A stretch of 64,000 nucleotides of DNA from Nocardioides glacieisoli. GTDB lineage: Bacteria > Actinomycetota > Actinomycetes > Propionibacteriales > Nocardioidaceae. The stretch's first letter is position 1; the number at the start of each line of letters is the position of its first letter. Shown piece by piece: positions 27,118-36,435 of this stretch. The stretch spans positions 248,001 to 312,000 of the forward strand of contig NZ_SDWS01000005.1 in assembly GCF_004137245.1 (NCBI RefSeq), given 5' to 3'. The notes under the pieces are model-generated. The model was not told the origin of the DNA and ran no database searches. It was given only the letters and a program-made list of their open reading frames with translations. The position numbers were made by a program, and so were the translations under genes.

Positions 27118-28016
27118 CGAGCCTCGACGACGTACCCGTCGAGCTCCGCGACGAGCTCACCGCCGCCGGCCTCGACCTCGACCACGTCTGGGACACGATC
27201 GGGCGCGCGCTCACCGAGGACCTCCCCGAGGAGCCGCGCGAGGACCCGACCAGCTCGTCGACGGTCCCGCTCGACGCCCGCGGCGAGGCGGTCTTCGCCG
27301 CCCGCGAGGCCGGCGTGGTCGCCGGTCTCGGCGTCGCGGCCGTCACCTTCTTCATGCTCGGGGCCGATGCGACCGTCACCGACCGGCTGCCCGACGGCAC
27401 CCGCGTCGCCAAGGGCGACGTCGTCATGCGGGTCTCGGGGCTGACCCAGCGGATGCTGGTGGCCGAGCGCACCGCCCTCAACCTCGCGTGCCACCTCTCC
27501 GGCATCGCGACCGCGACGTCGCGGTGGGTGGAGGCGCTCGAGGGCTCGCCCACCCGGGTCCTCGACACCCGCAAGACGCTGCCCGGCCTGCGCGCCCTGC
27601 AGAAGTACGCCGTGCGCTGCGGCGGCGGCGTCAACCACCGCACCAGCCTCCAGGACATGGCGATGGTGAAGGACAACCACGTCATCGCTGCCGGGGGCGT
27701 CGTTCCGGCGTTGGCGGCCATCCGTGGCGGTCACCCCGGTCTGCCCGTCGAGGTGGAGGTGACGACGCTCGACCAGCTCGACGACCTCCTGGCCCTGCCC
27801 GACCCGCCGGAGCGGATCCTGCTCGACAACATGACCGACGAGCTGATGACGGAGGCCGTACGACGTACGGCCGGGCGGGTGCCGCTCGAGGCCAGCGGTG
27901 GGATCACCCTCGAGCGCGCCGCACGCATCGGCGCCACCGGTGTCGACTTCGTCTCGGTCGGCGCCCTGACCCACTCGGTGGTGGTCTTCGACCTCGGCAT
28001 GGACCTCACGGCATGA
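27114..28016 (+). CDS. nadC: Quinolinate phosphoribosyltransferase (decarboxylating)
   Basis: 300 residues. Turns quinolinate and PRPP into nicotinate mononucleotide. The family motifs ERTALNLACHLSGIAT, DTRKTLPGLRALQKYAVRCGG, MVKDNH and EASGGI are intact. Coupled to nadB (ATGA) and to coaX (ATGA). Confidence 0.97.
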   Translation: MTSLDDVPVELRDELTAAGLDLDHVWDTIGRALTEDLPEEPREDPTSSSTVPLDARGEAVFAAREAGVVAGLGVAAVTFFMLGADATVTDRLPDGTRVAKGDVVMRVSGLTQRMLVAERTALNLACHLSGIATATSRWVEALEGSPTRVLDTRKTLPGLRALQKYAVRCGGGVNHRTSLQDMAMVKDNHVIAAGGVVPALAAIRGGHPGLPVEVEVTTLDQLDDLLALPDPPERILLDNMTDELMTEAVRRTAGRVPLEASGGITLERAARIGATGVDFVSVGALTHSVVVFDLGMDLTA

Positions 28017-28783
28017 GCCTGCTCGCGGCCGACATCGGCAACAGCCACACCTTCGTCGGCCTGCTCGACGGCGACGAGGTCACCGCCCACTGGCGGGTCA
28101 ACACCGACGAGCGCCGCACCGCCGACGAGTGGGGCGTGCTGCTGCGCGGCCTGCTCGCCGAGCGCGTCGGGGACGTCGACGGCATCACGGTCTGCGCGAC
28201 CGTCCCGTCGGTGCTCCACGAGTGGCGCGAGATGCTCGATCGCCACTTCGGCGGCGTCACCGCGATCGTGGTCGAGCCCGGTGTGAGGACGGGCATCCCG
28301 GTGCTGATGGACAACCCGCGCGAGGTCGGCACCGACCGCATCGTCAACTCGCTCGCCGCCGCCACGCTGCACGGCGGCCCGGCGATCGTCGTCGACTTCG
28401 GCACCGCGACGACGTTCGACGTGGTGAACGCAAAGGGCCAGTACGTCGGCGGCGCCATCTCGCCCGGCATCGAGATCTCGCTCGAGGCGCTCGGCCGGCG
28501 TGGCGCCCAGCTGCGCAAGGTCGAGCTCGCCCGCCCGCGCTCGGTGATCGCGAAGAACACCGTCGAGGCACTGCAGAGCGGAATGATCTTCGGCGTCGCG
28601 GCGCAGGTCGAGGGCCTGGTGGCGCGGATGATCGCCGAGCTCGGCGAATCGACCGAGGACGTCACCGTCATTTCGACCGGGCACCTGGCTGCGCTTCTCG
28701 TCGACGATTGTTCGTGCTTCACGGTGCATTCGCCGTGGTTGACGCTTCAAGGTTTGCGGTTGGTGTTCGAGCGCAATTCCTGA
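28013..28783 (+). CDS. coaX: Type III pantothenate kinase
   Basis: 256 residues, ASKHA-fold kinase for the first committed step of CoA synthesis. The ATP-binding N-terminus (LAADIGNSHTFVGLLDG), the catalytic aspartate region (NPREVGTDRIVN, IVVDFGTATTFDVV) and GGAISPGIEIS are present. ATGA overlap with nadC. The last about 100 bases use more A/T-ending codons than the rest, and this continues into the lsr2 promoter region. Confidence 0.95.
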   Translation: MSLLAADIGNSHTFVGLLDGDEVTAHWRVNTDERRTADEWGVLLRGLLAERVGDVDGITVCATVPSVLHEWREMLDRHFGGVTAIVVEPGVRTGIPVLMDNPREVGTDRIVNSLAAATLHGGPAIVVDFGTATTFDVVNAKGQYVGGAISPGIEISLEALGRRGAQLRKVELARPRSVIAKNTVEALQSGMIFGVAAQVEGLVARMIAELGESTEDVTVISTGHLAALLVDDCSCFTVHSPWLTLQGLRLVFERNS

Positions 28784-28934
28784 CGCGTGGCAATTGCGTT
28801 CGTTGAATGGTGGCGAAAGGGCGACGTCAGGGCCGGCTTGACCCCATTGTGCCTTTGCCAATCCAATTGAATTCCTGCCACACTGCATTCGACGCGTTTA
28901 GCCCCGAACGCTCACGAAGGAAAAGGAATTCGAC
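28784..28934 (+). promoter_or_regulatory. AT-richer leader and promoter region of lsr2
   Basis: 151 nt, clearly more A/T-rich than the surrounding DNA, with AATTGAATTCCT about 70 nt upstream and AAGGAATTC just before the start as a loose inverted pair. Since Lsr2 binds AT-rich DNA, autoregulation here is a reasonable inference. GAAGGAAAAGG serves as the ribosome binding site. No firm -10 box assigned. Confidence 0.5.
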
Positions 28935-29258
28935 ATGGCACAGAAGGTCAACATCGTCCTGGTCGACGACCTCGACGGCACCGAGGCCACCGAGACGGTC
29001 ACGTTCGGCCTCGACGGGACGTCCTACGAGATCGACCTCAACGACGCCAACGCGGCGGCCCTGCGCGAGGCGCTCAGCGGCTACGTGGGTCACGCCCGCA
29101 AGAGCTCCGGCGGGTCGCGCCGCCGCAAGTCGGCCGGTTCCGCGTCGTCGTCCAACACCAAGGACGTCCGCGAGTGGGCCAAGTCCCAGGGCATGGAGGT
29201 CTCCGAGCGCGGCCGCATCTCCGCCGACGTCCAGCAGGCCTACGACGCCGCCCACTGA
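28935..29258 (+). CDS. lsr2: Lsr2 nucleoid-associated xenogeneic silencer
   Basis: 107 residues. Bridges and silences AT-rich DNA, functionally like H-NS. N-terminal oligomerisation domain (MAQKVNIVLVDDLDGTEATETVTFGLDG), a flexible Ser/Arg/Lys linker (about 56-73), and the C-terminal DNA-binding domain with the minor-groove RGR motif (SERGRISADV). The length is normal. Strong ribosome binding site. Followed by a terminator hairpin, so monocistronic. Confidence 0.97.
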   Translation: MAQKVNIVLVDDLDGTEATETVTFGLDGTSYEIDLNDANAAALREALSGYVGHARKSSGGSRRRKSAGSASSSNTKDVREWAKSQGMEVSERGRISADVQQAYDAAH

Positions 29259-29271
29259 GCGACGTACGCCC

Positions 29272-29301
29272 GGCCCCGCACCCTCTGAAGGGTGCGGGGC
29301 C
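29272..29301 (+). terminator. Terminator hairpin after lsr2
   Basis: Perfect 12-bp GC stem (GGCCCCGCACCC at 29272-29283, complement at 29290-29301) with a 6-nt loop and no clear U-tract, as is common in high-GC actinobacteria. Confidence 0.8.
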
Positions 29302-29318
29302 GTTCGCTGTCAGCGGAC
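29302..29318. promoter_or_regulatory. Candidate ClgR operator for clpC
   Basis: GTTCGCTGTCAGCGGAC, matching the CGCT-N3-AGCG core of ClgR sites. Its centre is about 35 nt upstream of the TAGGCT box, a position suited to an activator. Compare the perfect version before lon. Confidence 0.5.
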
Positions 29319-29344
29319 GACCTCGATCCGTGGGCGGGAACACG

Positions 29345-29350
29345 TAGGCT
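29345..29350 (+). promoter_or_regulatory. Candidate -10 box for clpC
   Basis: TAGGCT about 80 nt before the start; transcription from here would leave a leader of about 70 nt with TAGAGGAG as ribosome binding site. Confidence 0.45.
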
Positions 29351-29429
29351 GATCCCGGGCGTTGAGCCCAGTGTCCGCAACCCGGCGACTGCGCCGACCC
29401 GTGGACCACGCAGACGTAGAGGAGCGCAC

Positions 29430-32027
29430 ATGTTCGAGCGGTTCACCGACCGAGCCCGGCGAGTTGTCGTGCTGGCCCAGGAAGAGGCCCGCATGCTCTC
29501 CCACAACTACATCGGGACCGAGCACATCCTGCTCGGCCTCATCCACGAGGGCGAGGGCGTCGCCGCCAAGGCCCTCGAGTCCCTCGACATCTCCCTGGAG
29601 GCCGTGCGCGCCCAGGTCGAGGAGATCATCGGCCAGGGCCAGCAGGCGCCCTCCGGCCACATCCCGTTCACCCCGCGCGCCAAGAAGGTGCTCGAGCTCT
29701 CGCTGCGCGAGGCGCTCCAGCTCGGCCACTCCTACATCGGCACCGAGCACATCCTGCTCGGACTGATCCGCGAGGGCGAGGGCGTCGCGGCCCAGGTCCT
29801 GCAGAAGCTCGGCGCCGACCTCAACCGCGTGCGCCAGCAGGTCATCCAGCTCCTCAGCGGCTTCCAGGGCAAGGAGTCGGCCGCTGCCGGCGCCCAGACC
29901 TCCGGCTCCGGTGGCGAGGCTCCGTCGAGCTCGCTGGTCCTCGACCAGTTCGGCCAGAACCTCACCCAGGCCGCGCGCGAGGGCAAGCTCGACCCCGTCA
30001 TCGGGCGCGAGCAGGAGATCGAGCGCGTGATGCAGATCCTGTCGCGCCGCACGAAGAACAACCCCGTCCTCATCGGCGAGCCCGGCGTCGGCAAGACCAC
30101 GATCGTGGCCGGCCTCGCGCAGGACATCGTCAAGGGCAACGTGCCCGAGACGCTCAAGGACAAGCAGATCTACACGCTCGACCTCGGCGCCCTGGTCGCC
30201 GGCTCGCGCTACCGCGGTGACTTCGAGGAGCGCCTCAAGAAGGTGCTCAAGGAGATCCGCACCCGCGGTGACATCGTGCTGTTCATCGACGAGATCCACA
30301 CCCTCGTCGGCGCCGGCGCGGCCGAGGGCGCGATCGACGCCGCCAGCATCCTGAAGCCGATGCTGGCCCGCGGCGAGCTGCAGACCATCGGTGCCACCAC
30401 GCTCGACGAGTACCGCAAGTACCTCGAGAAGGACGCCGCGCTCGAGCGCCGCTTCCAGCCGATCCAGGTGCAGGAGCCCTCGATCGCGCACACCATCGAG
30501 ATGCTCAAGGGCCTGCGCGACCGCTACGAGGCGCACCACCGCGTCACGATCACCGACGAGGCCCTGGTCTCGGCGGCGACGCTGGCCGACCGCTACATCT
30601 CCGACCGCTTCCTGCCGGACAAGGCCATCGACCTCATCGACGAGGCCGGTTCGCGACTGCGCATCCGCCGGATGACCGCACCGCCGGACCTGCGCGAGTA
30701 CGACGAGAAGATCGGTGACGTGCGCCAGCGCAAGGAGGCGGCGATCGACGGGCAGGACTTCGAGGCCGCGGCCCGCCTGCGCGACGAGGAGAAGCAGCTC
30801 TCCGCCCGCCGCTCCGAGCGCGAGAAGCAGTGGCGCGCCGGTGACCTCGACGAGATCGCCGAGGTCGACGAGGAGCTGATCGCCGAGGTCCTGGCCGTCG
30901 CCACGGGCATTCCGATCGTCAAGCTCTCGGAGGAGGAGTCCACCCGTCTGCTCAAGATGGAGGACGAGCTCCACAAGCGCGTGATCGGCCAGGAGGAGGC
31001 CGTCAAGGCGCTCTCCCGCGCCATCCGACGCACGCGTGCGGGCCTCAAGGACCCGAAGCGCCCCGGCGGCTCGTTCATCTTCGCCGGCCCGTCCGGTGTC
31101 GGTAAGACGTGGCTGTCCAAGACGCTCGCCGAATTCCTCTTCGGTGACGAGGACGCGCTGATCCAGCTCGACATGAGCGAGTTCTCCGAGAAGCACACCG
31201 TGTCGCGCCTGTTCGGCTCGCCGCCCGGATACGTCGGTTACGAAGAGGGCGGTCAGCTCACCGAGAAGGTGCGCCGCAAGCCGTTCTCCGTCGTCCTCTT
31301 CGACGAGGTCGAAAAGGCCCACCCCGACATCTTCAACAGCCTGTTGCAGATTCTCGAGGAAGGCCGCCTGACGGATTCGCAGGGTCGCGTCGTCGACTTC
31401 AAGAACACCGTCATCATCATGACGACCAACCTCGGCTCGCGCGACATCGCCAAGAGCGTCAACCTCGGCTTCGGTGCCGTCGGCGCCGACCCGGCAGGCT
31501 CCTACGAGCGGATGAAGAGCAAGGTGTCGGAGGAGCTCAAGCAGCACTTCCGCCCCGAGTTCCTCAACCGTGTCGACGAGATCGTCGTGTTCCCGCCGCT
31601 GTCGCAGGAGCAGATCGTCTCGATGGTCGACAACATGATCGCTGCCGTCGAGCTGCGCATGAAGGACCGCGACATGTCGCTCGAGGTCACCACGCCCGCG
31701 AAGGCGCTGCTGGCCGAGCGTGGCTTCGACCCGGTGCTCGGCGCCCGGCCGCTGCGCCGCACGGTGCAGCGCGAGATCGAGGACGTCCTCGCCGAGAAGA
31801 TGCTCTTCGGTGAGGTCGGCCCCGGCCAGATCGTCCTGGTGGACGTGGAGGGCGAGGGTCCGACGGCGACGTTCACCTTCAAGGGCCAGAAGAACTCCGA
31901 GGTCCCCGACATGCCGCCGTTCGAGACCGCCGACCTGGCGATCGAGCCGCAGCGTGACGACGAGGGCAACCTCGAGGGTCCGGACGACTCCGAGGGTCCG
32001 GTCGACATCCCGCGCGACCCGGCCTGA
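29430..32027 (+). CDS. clpC: ClpC AAA+ unfoldase of the ClpCP protease
   Basis: 865 residues. Unfolds proteins and feeds them to ClpP. Order: two N-terminal Clp-N repeats (each with [15 protein letters not shown] or [16 protein letters not shown]), first AAA+ module with Walker A GEPGVGKT at about 216, UVR-like middle domain ([23 protein letters not shown]), second AAA+ module with Walker A GPSGVGKT at about 553, and the C-terminal D2 region. The tail after residue 820 is acidic and Pro/Asp-rich. TAGAGGAG precedes the ATG. A ClgR-like site upstream suggests co-control with lon. Convergent with mutY. Confidence 0.97.
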   Translation: MFERFTDRARRVVVLAQEEARMLSHNYIGTEHILLGLIHEGEGVAAKALESLDISLEAVRAQVEEIIGQGQQAPSGHIPFTPRAKKVLELSLREALQLGHSYIGTEHILLGLIREGEGVAAQVLQKLGADLNRVRQQVIQLLSGFQGKESAAAGAQTSGSGGEAPSSSLVLDQFGQNLTQAAREGKLDPVIGREQEIERVMQILSRRTKNNPVLIGEPGVGKTTIVAGLAQDIVKGNVPETLKDKQIYTLDLGALVAGSRYRGDFEERLKKVLKEIRTRGDIVLFIDEIHTLVGAGAAEGAIDAASILKPMLARGELQTIGATTLDEYRKYLEKDAALERRFQPIQVQEPSIAHTIEMLKGLRDRYEAHHRVTITDEALVSAATLADRYISDRFLPDKAIDLIDEAGSRLRIRRMTAPPDLREYDEKIGDVRQRKEAAIDGQDFEAAARLRDEEKQLSARRSEREKQWRAGDLDEIAEVDEELIAEVLAVATGIPIVKLSEEESTRLLKMEDELHKRVIGQEEAVKALSRAIRRTRAGLKDPKRPGGSFIFAGPSGVGKTWLSKTLAEFLFGDEDALIQLDMSEFSEKHTVSRLFGSPPGYVGYEEGGQLTEKVRRKPFSVVLFDEVEKAHPDIFNSLLQILEEGRLTDSQGRVVDFKNTVIIMTTNLGSRDIAKSVNLGFGAVGADPAGSYERMKSKVSEELKQHFRPEFLNRVDEIVVFPPLSQEQIVSMVDNMIAAVELRMKDRDMSLEVTTPAKALLAERGFDPVLGARPLRRTVQREIEDVLAEKMLFGEVGPGQIVLVDVEGEGPTATFTFKGQKNSEVPDMPPFETADLAIEPQRDDEGNLEGPDDSEGPVDIPRDPA

Positions 32028-32045
32028 CGTTCAGCCAGATCGCCT

Positions 32046-32081
32046 GATCACCCCGGGAGCGCCCAGCGCCCCGGGGTGATC
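32046..32081. terminator. Bidirectional terminator between clpC and mutY
   Basis: 12-bp stem (GATCACCCCGGG at 32046-32057, complement at 32070-32081) with a 12-nt loop. It overlaps the 3' end of mutY and follows clpC by about 20 nt, so it can serve both. Confidence 0.75.
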
Positions 32082-32929
32082 TGCGTCAGGAGGCCGTCGT
32101 CGACGAGCCCGCCGAGGCAGCGCTCGCGCTGCTCGGTCCCGGGCCAGGCCGCCTCGACCTGCGCCTGGGTGACCACGTCGTGCTCGCGGGCGAGCGCCAA
32201 GATGCGCCCGCGGCACTGGCGGTCGGTGCCCGCCCAGGCCTGGCCGCGGCGGGGTGGGCCGTCGTACGCCGGGAAGCCGGCGCCGCGCCACGCGCACGAC
32301 TCGGCGATCGGGCAGGCGCCGCAGTCCGGTCCGCGGGCCGTGCAGACGAGTGCGCCGAGCTCCATCGTCGCCACCGCCCAGGTCGCGGCGGTCGCGGGGT
32401 CGTCGGGCAGCACGTCGGTGGCGACGTCCCGCTCGGCCCGGGTCACCGCGGGCGCCGGGAACTCGACCCCGGAGACCGCTCGGGCGAGCACGCGCCGCAC
32501 GTTGGTGTCGAGGACGACGTGGCGCTGGCCGAAGGCGAAGCTGGCGATGGCCGAGGCCGTGTAGTCGCCGACGCCGGGGAGCGCGAGCAGGTCGTCGTAC
32601 GTCGTCGGCACCGCGCCGTCGTGGCGCTCGACGATCGCGACGGCAGCGGCGTGCAGCCGGAGCGCGCGGCGCGGGTACCCCAGCCGGCCCCACATCCGCA
32701 CGGCCTCGCCCGTGGAGTCGCCGGCGAGGTCGGCCGGCTCCGGCCAGCGGTCGAGCCACGCCTCGTGCACGGGCAGGACGCGCGCGACGGGCGTCTGCTG
32801 GAGCATGAACTCGCTGACCATCACCGACCACGGCGTGGCCTGCGGGCCGCGCCACGGCAGCTCCCGCGCGTGGTCGTCGTACCAGTCGAGCACCGCCTCG
32901 TGGAGCGCAGCGGGGGAGGGAGTGTCCAT
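32048..32929 (-). CDS. mutY: A/G-specific adenine glycosylase
   Basis: 293 residues. Removes adenine opposite 8-oxoguanine. HhH-GPD fold with catalytic Glu40 (SEFMLQQT), Asp141 (VVLDTNVRR) and a 4Fe-4S cluster ligated by Cys196, 203, 206 and 212 (C-x6-C-x2-C-x5-C). It ends soon after the cluster domain and lacks a full C-terminal NUDIX-like 8-oxoG reading domain of E. coli type; only a short winged-helix-like tail is seen. Own leaderless promoter on the minus strand. Confidence 0.93.
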   Translation of the reverse strand: MDTPSPAALHEAVLDWYDDHARELPWRGPQATPWSVMVSEFMLQQTPVARVLPVHEAWLDRWPEPADLAGDSTGEAVRMWGRLGYPRRALRLHAAAVAIVERHDGAVPTTYDDLLALPGVGDYTASAIASFAFGQRHVVLDTNVRRVLARAVSGVEFPAPAVTRAERDVATDVLPDDPATAATWAVATMELGALVCTARGPDCGACPIAESCAWRGAGFPAYDGPPRRGQAWAGTDRQCRGRILALAREHDVVTQAQVEAAWPGTEQRERCLGGLVDDGLLTQITPGRWALPG

Positions 32930-32936
32930 CGCGGCG

Positions 32937-32942
32937 ATCGTA
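32937..32942 (-). promoter_or_regulatory. Leaderless -10 box for mutY
   Basis: TACGAT on the minus strand, 7 nt before the ATG at 32929. Confidence 0.5.
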
Positions 32943-32984
32943 GGTCAGCCGGTGCGCCTCCGCCGTGACGGGCTGCTCGCTACC

Positions 32985-32990
32985 TAACCT
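32985..32990 (+). promoter_or_regulatory. Leaderless -10 box for the secreted protein gene
   Basis: TAACCT, 6 nt before the ATG at 32997. Confidence 0.6.
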
Positions 32991-32996
32991 GACGAC

Positions 32997-33818
32997 ATGG
33001 CGTCGACCGTACGACCTCGCGGGCCGCTCCCGGCCCGGGTCTACTGGATCCGACGCGCCGTCGTGCTCGCCGTGCCGATCCTCCTCGTCGTCGTGCTGGC
33101 GCGCCTCCTCGGCGGCTCGTCGGACGCCAAGGAGACCGCAAGCGGTACGGCGACCCAGGCCGGGGCGAAGGTCGAGGCGAGCACCGTCCCGACGGTCGGC
33201 CCGACCGCCGGCGAGAAGGTGCGCACCGGCAAGGGCAAGAAGGGCAAGAAGGGCAACAAGGGCACGACGGATGTCCCGGTGGAGACGACTCCGCCCGCGC
33301 CCGTGCTGCCCGAGCCCACCGGGCCGTGCGCCGACTCCGACATCGTCGCCACCCCCGTCATCACGTCTGCCCCGGGCGGCTCGGACGTGGCGATCACGAT
33401 CAACCTGCGGACGAAGTTCGCCGAGGCGTGCACGTGGCAGGCGTCGCCGGAGACGATGACGGTGACCATCACCTCGGGCGAGGACTACATCTGGAGCACC
33501 CGCGAGTGCCCGGTCGGGATCCCGCCGCAGGACGTCGTCATCCGCCAGGCCGTCGACGCGCCCGTGGTGGTGACCTGGTCGGCGAAGCGCTCCGACGAGA
33601 CCTGCTCCGACCGCACCCAGTTCGCCCTCCCCGGCTTCTACCACGTCGAGGCGGCCGCGCTCGGTGGCGACGGCACCGACGTCCAGTTCGAGCTCGTACC
33701 TCCCCAGCCCGGAGTGATCACCAAGACCGCCGAGCCGGAGCAGCAGGGCGCGGGCAAGAAGAACGGCGAGACCGCCCACACCCCCGGCGAGGACGGCACG
33801 GGGAACTCCGCCGGCTGA
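32997..33818 (+). CDS. Membrane-anchored exported protein of unknown function
   Basis: 273 residues. A basic start, then one membrane segment (AVVLAVPILLVVVLARLL, about 21-38), then an extracytoplasmic part. That part begins with a Lys/Gly-rich linker (GKGKKGKKGNKG) and a Pro/Thr stretch, followed by a folded domain of about 130 residues with several Cys (GPCADSD, EACTW, RECPVG, ETCSD) that could form two disulfides. The C-terminal tail is polar. No family recognised. Convergent with disA, separated by 3 nt. Confidence 0.7.
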   Translation: MASTVRPRGPLPARVYWIRRAVVLAVPILLVVVLARLLGGSSDAKETASGTATQAGAKVEASTVPTVGPTAGEKVRTGKGKKGKKGNKGTTDVPVETTPPAPVLPEPTGPCADSDIVATPVITSAPGGSDVAITINLRTKFAEACTWQASPETMTVTITSGEDYIWSTRECPVGIPPQDVVIRQAVDAPVVVTWSAKRSDETCSDRTQFALPGFYHVEAAALGGDGTDVQFELVPPQPGVITKTAEPEQQGAGKKNGETAHTPGEDGTGNSAG

Positions 33819-33836
33819 GCGCTATATGTAGCGCTC
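33817..33836. terminator. Compact bidirectional terminator
   Basis: Perfect 8-bp arms (GAGCGCTA and TAGCGCTC) with the 4-nt loop TATG. The hairpin overlaps the stop codons of both convergent genes. Confidence 0.65.
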
Positions 33837-34904
33837 GGTGATGCTCGACTCGGCGAGGCGGGACAGTCCCTCGCGCACGCTGCGGGCGCGGAGCTCGCCG
33901 ACGCCCTCGACGGCCTGGAGGTCGTCGATGCCGGCGGACAGCAGCTGCTGGAGACCGCCGAAGTGGTCGACCAGGCGGTCGACGACGGCGGCGGGGAGGC
34001 GCGGGACCTTGGCCAGCAGGCGGTAGCCGCGCGGTGCGACGGCAGCGTCGAGGTGCTCCGGGCCGCCGAGGCCGATGACCCGCGCCACGGCGGCGGGGTC
34101 GACCAGGTCGGTGGGGGAGAGGCCCTCGAGCTCGGCGAGGTGCAGCTCGGGGCTGGTGGACCGGCGCTTGCCGGCCGGCAGGTAGTCGCGCACCACGAGC
34201 TCGCGCTCCGCGTCGACGCCGGTGACGAGCTCCTCGAGCTGGAGGGACAGCAGCCGGCCGTCGGTGCCGAGCTCGAGCACGTAGTCCTCGATCTCGCGCG
34301 CGATCCGGATGACCATCTCGAGCCGCTGGGCCACCACCGCGACGTCGCGCACGGTGACGAGGTCCTCGATCTCGAGGGCCGACAAGGTCGCGGACACCTC
34401 GTCGAGGCGCATCTTGTAGCGCTCGAGCGTCGCCAACGCCTGGTTGGCGCGGGACAGGATCTTGCCGGAGTCCTCCAGCACGTGGCGGATGTCGCCGACG
34501 TAGGCCGCGATGATCTGCATCGACTGGCTGACCGAGATCACCGGGTGGCCGGTCTGCTTCGCGACCCGCTCGGCCGTACGGTGCCGGGTGCCGGTCTCCT
34601 CCGAGGGGATCGTGTGGTCGGGCATCAGGTGGACCGCGGCGCGGTGGATGCGGGTGATGTCCTTGTCGACGACGATCGCGCCGTCCATCTTCGCCAGCTC
34701 GCGCAGGCCGGTGGCGGTGAAGGGGACGTCGAGGGTGAACCCGCCGGTCGAGATTGACTCGACGGTCTTGTCCAGGCCCAGCACGATCAGGGCGCCGGTG
34801 CGGCCGCGCAGGATCCGCTCGAGGCCGTCGCGCAGCGCCGTACCGGGTGCGATCGAGGCCAGGGTCGCGCGCAGGCGCAGCTGCTCGTCGATGCGCTCGG
34901 CCAC
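33822..34904 (-). CDS. disA: Diadenylate cyclase DisA
   Basis: 360 residues. Makes c-di-AMP from two ATP and scans DNA for branched structures. The DAC domain carries both catalytic motifs, Asp74-Gly-Ala76 and Arg107-His-Arg109; then a long helical linker and a C-terminal HhH DNA-binding domain ([22 protein letters not shown]). GTG at 34904 is preceded by GGAGGA. Downstream of radA on the same strand with a gap of about 120 nt. The pairing radA-disA is conserved, and RadA is known to restrain DisA activity in other bacteria. No ydaO-type riboswitch was seen nearby. Confidence 0.96.
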   Translation of the reverse strand: MAERIDEQLRLRATLASIAPGTALRDGLERILRGRTGALIVLGLDKTVESISTGGFTLDVPFTATGLRELAKMDGAIVVDKDITRIHRAAVHLMPDHTIPSEETGTRHRTAERVAKQTGHPVISVSQSMQIIAAYVGDIRHVLEDSGKILSRANQALATLERYKMRLDEVSATLSALEIEDLVTVRDVAVVAQRLEMVIRIAREIEDYVLELGTDGRLLSLQLEELVTGVDAERELVVRDYLPAGKRRSTSPELHLAELEGLSPTDLVDPAAVARVIGLGGPEHLDAAVAPRGYRLLAKVPRLPAAVVDRLVDHFGGLQQLLSAGIDDLQAVEGVGELRARSVREGLSRLAESSITERYI

Positions 34905-35027
34905 GGGTCCTCCACTGTGTGTGCTGGCCCGCCCCCGGGCACCCCGCTGAAGTGTAGGGCGCGAGAGGCCGATCGAGCGTTCCGTCACAAAGCCGTGACC
35001 TTCTGAGTGCTTGGGGCGGTGGCTGGC

Positions 35028-36422
35028 CTAGAGCGGAGGCGTCAGCTCCAGGGTGAGCAGGGCGCCGAAGACGTCGTCCACCTCGACCACCGTGAGGCCG
35101 TCGACCACGCGCCGGCTCGGGATGCCGCGCTCGCTCTCGAGCGGACGTCCACGCGGGACGACGGCGACCTTGAAGCCCTGCCGGGCGGCTTCCGCGATGC
35201 GCTGCGGGAGGTCGCGGACGCGGCGCAGCTCCCCGGCCAGGCCGATCTCGCCGATCGCCACCGCGCCACGCGGCGCGGGCACCCCGAGGTGGGAGCTGGC
35301 GACGGCAACCGCGATCGCCAGGTCGGCGGCCGGGTCGTGGAGCTTGGCGCCGCCGACGGTCGCGACGAACGTGTCGGCGCCGGCGATGCGCAGCCGGGCG
35401 TGGCGGGTGAGCACGGCGAGCACCATGTCGACGCGGGACGACTCGACCCCCGAGACCGTACGTCGTGGGCGCTCGAGCGGCGACGGAGTGAGGAGCGCCT
35501 GCACCTCGGCCAGCAACGGCCGCCGACCTTCCATCGTCACTGCCACGCACGTGCCGGAGACGTCCTGCGTGTGGTGCTCGACGAAGAGGCCGGTCGGGTC
35601 GGTCACTGCAGCGATGCCCTCCGACGACAGGTCGAAGCAGCCGACCTCGTCGACCGGGCCGTAGCGGTTCTTCATCGCGCGGACCATCCGGAAGCGGGAG
35701 TTGCGGTCGCCCTCGAAGTGGAGCACGACGTCGACGAGGTGCTCGAGCACGCGCGGGCCGGCGATCGAGCCGTCCTTGGTCACGTGGCCGACCATCACGG
35801 TGGTGATGTTGCGGGTCTTCGCCACCCGGATCAGGGCGGCCGCGACCTCCTTCACCTGGGTGACGCCGCCGGGCACGCCCTCGATGCCGGAGGCACCGAT
35901 GGTCTGCACCGAGTCGACCACCAGCAGCGTGGGCCGGACCTCCTCGATGTGGGTCAGCACCGCACCGAGGTCGGTCTCCGCGGCGAGGAACAGCTCGTCC
36001 TGGACGCCGCCGGTGCGTTCGGCGCGGATCCGCACCTGGGCGGCCGACTCCTCGCCGGTGACGTAGAGGGTGCGCTGGCGGGTGCGGGCGGTCTGCGCCG
36101 CGACCTCCAGCAGCAGCGTGCTCTTGCCGACGCCGGGCTCGCCGGCTAGCAGGATCGCGGCACCGGGCACGAGACCGCCGCCGAGCACGCGGTCGAGCTC
36201 GGGCACGCCGCTGGAGCGCGCGACCGACTCGGTGATCGCGACCTGGCCGATCGGCACGGCCGGCGTCGAGACCGGCCCGGCCGCGGCGCGGAGCGTCGGC
36301 GCGCCCGCCTCGGCGACCGAGCCCCAGGCCTGGCACTCGCCACAGCGACCGACCCACTTGACGGTCTCCCAGCCGCACTCGGAGCAGCGGTAGGAGGGGC
36401 GGGCGCGAGCCTTCGTCGACAT
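35028..36422 (-). CDS. radA: DNA repair protein RadA
   Basis: 464 residues. ATPase that helps branch migration in recombination. N-terminal C4 zinc finger (Cys13, 16, 27 and 30), RecA-like core with Walker A GEPGVGKST, the RadA-specific KNRYG (usual KNRFG), and a C-terminal Lon protease-like domain (DPAADLAIAVAVASSHLG) that lacks the catalytic Ser-Lys pair, as is normal. Upstream of disA. A leaderless TACCGT box precedes the ATG by 7 nt. Confidence 0.96.
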   Translation of the reverse strand: MSTKARARPSYRCSECGWETVKWVGRCGECQAWGSVAEAGAPTLRAAAGPVSTPAVPIGQVAITESVARSSGVPELDRVLGGGLVPGAAILLAGEPGVGKSTLLLEVAAQTARTRQRTLYVTGEESAAQVRIRAERTGGVQDELFLAAETDLGAVLTHIEEVRPTLLVVDSVQTIGASGIEGVPGGVTQVKEVAAALIRVAKTRNITTVMVGHVTKDGSIAGPRVLEHLVDVVLHFEGDRNSRFRMVRAMKNRYGPVDEVGCFDLSSEGIAAVTDPTGLFVEHHTQDVSGTCVAVTMEGRRPLLAEVQALLTPSPLERPRRTVSGVESSRVDMVLAVLTRHARLRIAGADTFVATVGGAKLHDPAADLAIAVAVASSHLGVPAPRGAVAIGEIGLAGELRRVRDLPQRIAEAARQGFKVAVVPRGRPLESERGIPSRRVVDGLTVVEVDDVFGALLTLELTPPL

Positions 36423-36429
36423 GGCCCTC

Positions 36430-36435
36430 ACGGTA
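36430..36435 (-). promoter_or_regulatory. Leaderless -10 box for radA
   Basis: TACCGT on the minus strand, 7 nt before the ATG at 36422. Confidence 0.5.

Noticed and set aside
27119..28012. Long arginine-rich frames antisense to or overlapping nadC and other genes
   Set aside because: Low-complexity Arg/Pro/Ala composition typical of wrong frames in high-GC DNA; the real genes have full conserved motifs.
32048..32929. MutY as truncated pseudogene because it is shorter than the E. coli enzyme
   Set aside because: Catalytic residues and all four cluster cysteines are intact; short MutY proteins are usual in actinobacteria.
34905..35027. c-di-AMP (ydaO) riboswitch near disA
   Set aside because: No conserved core was recognisable in the gap between radA and disA.
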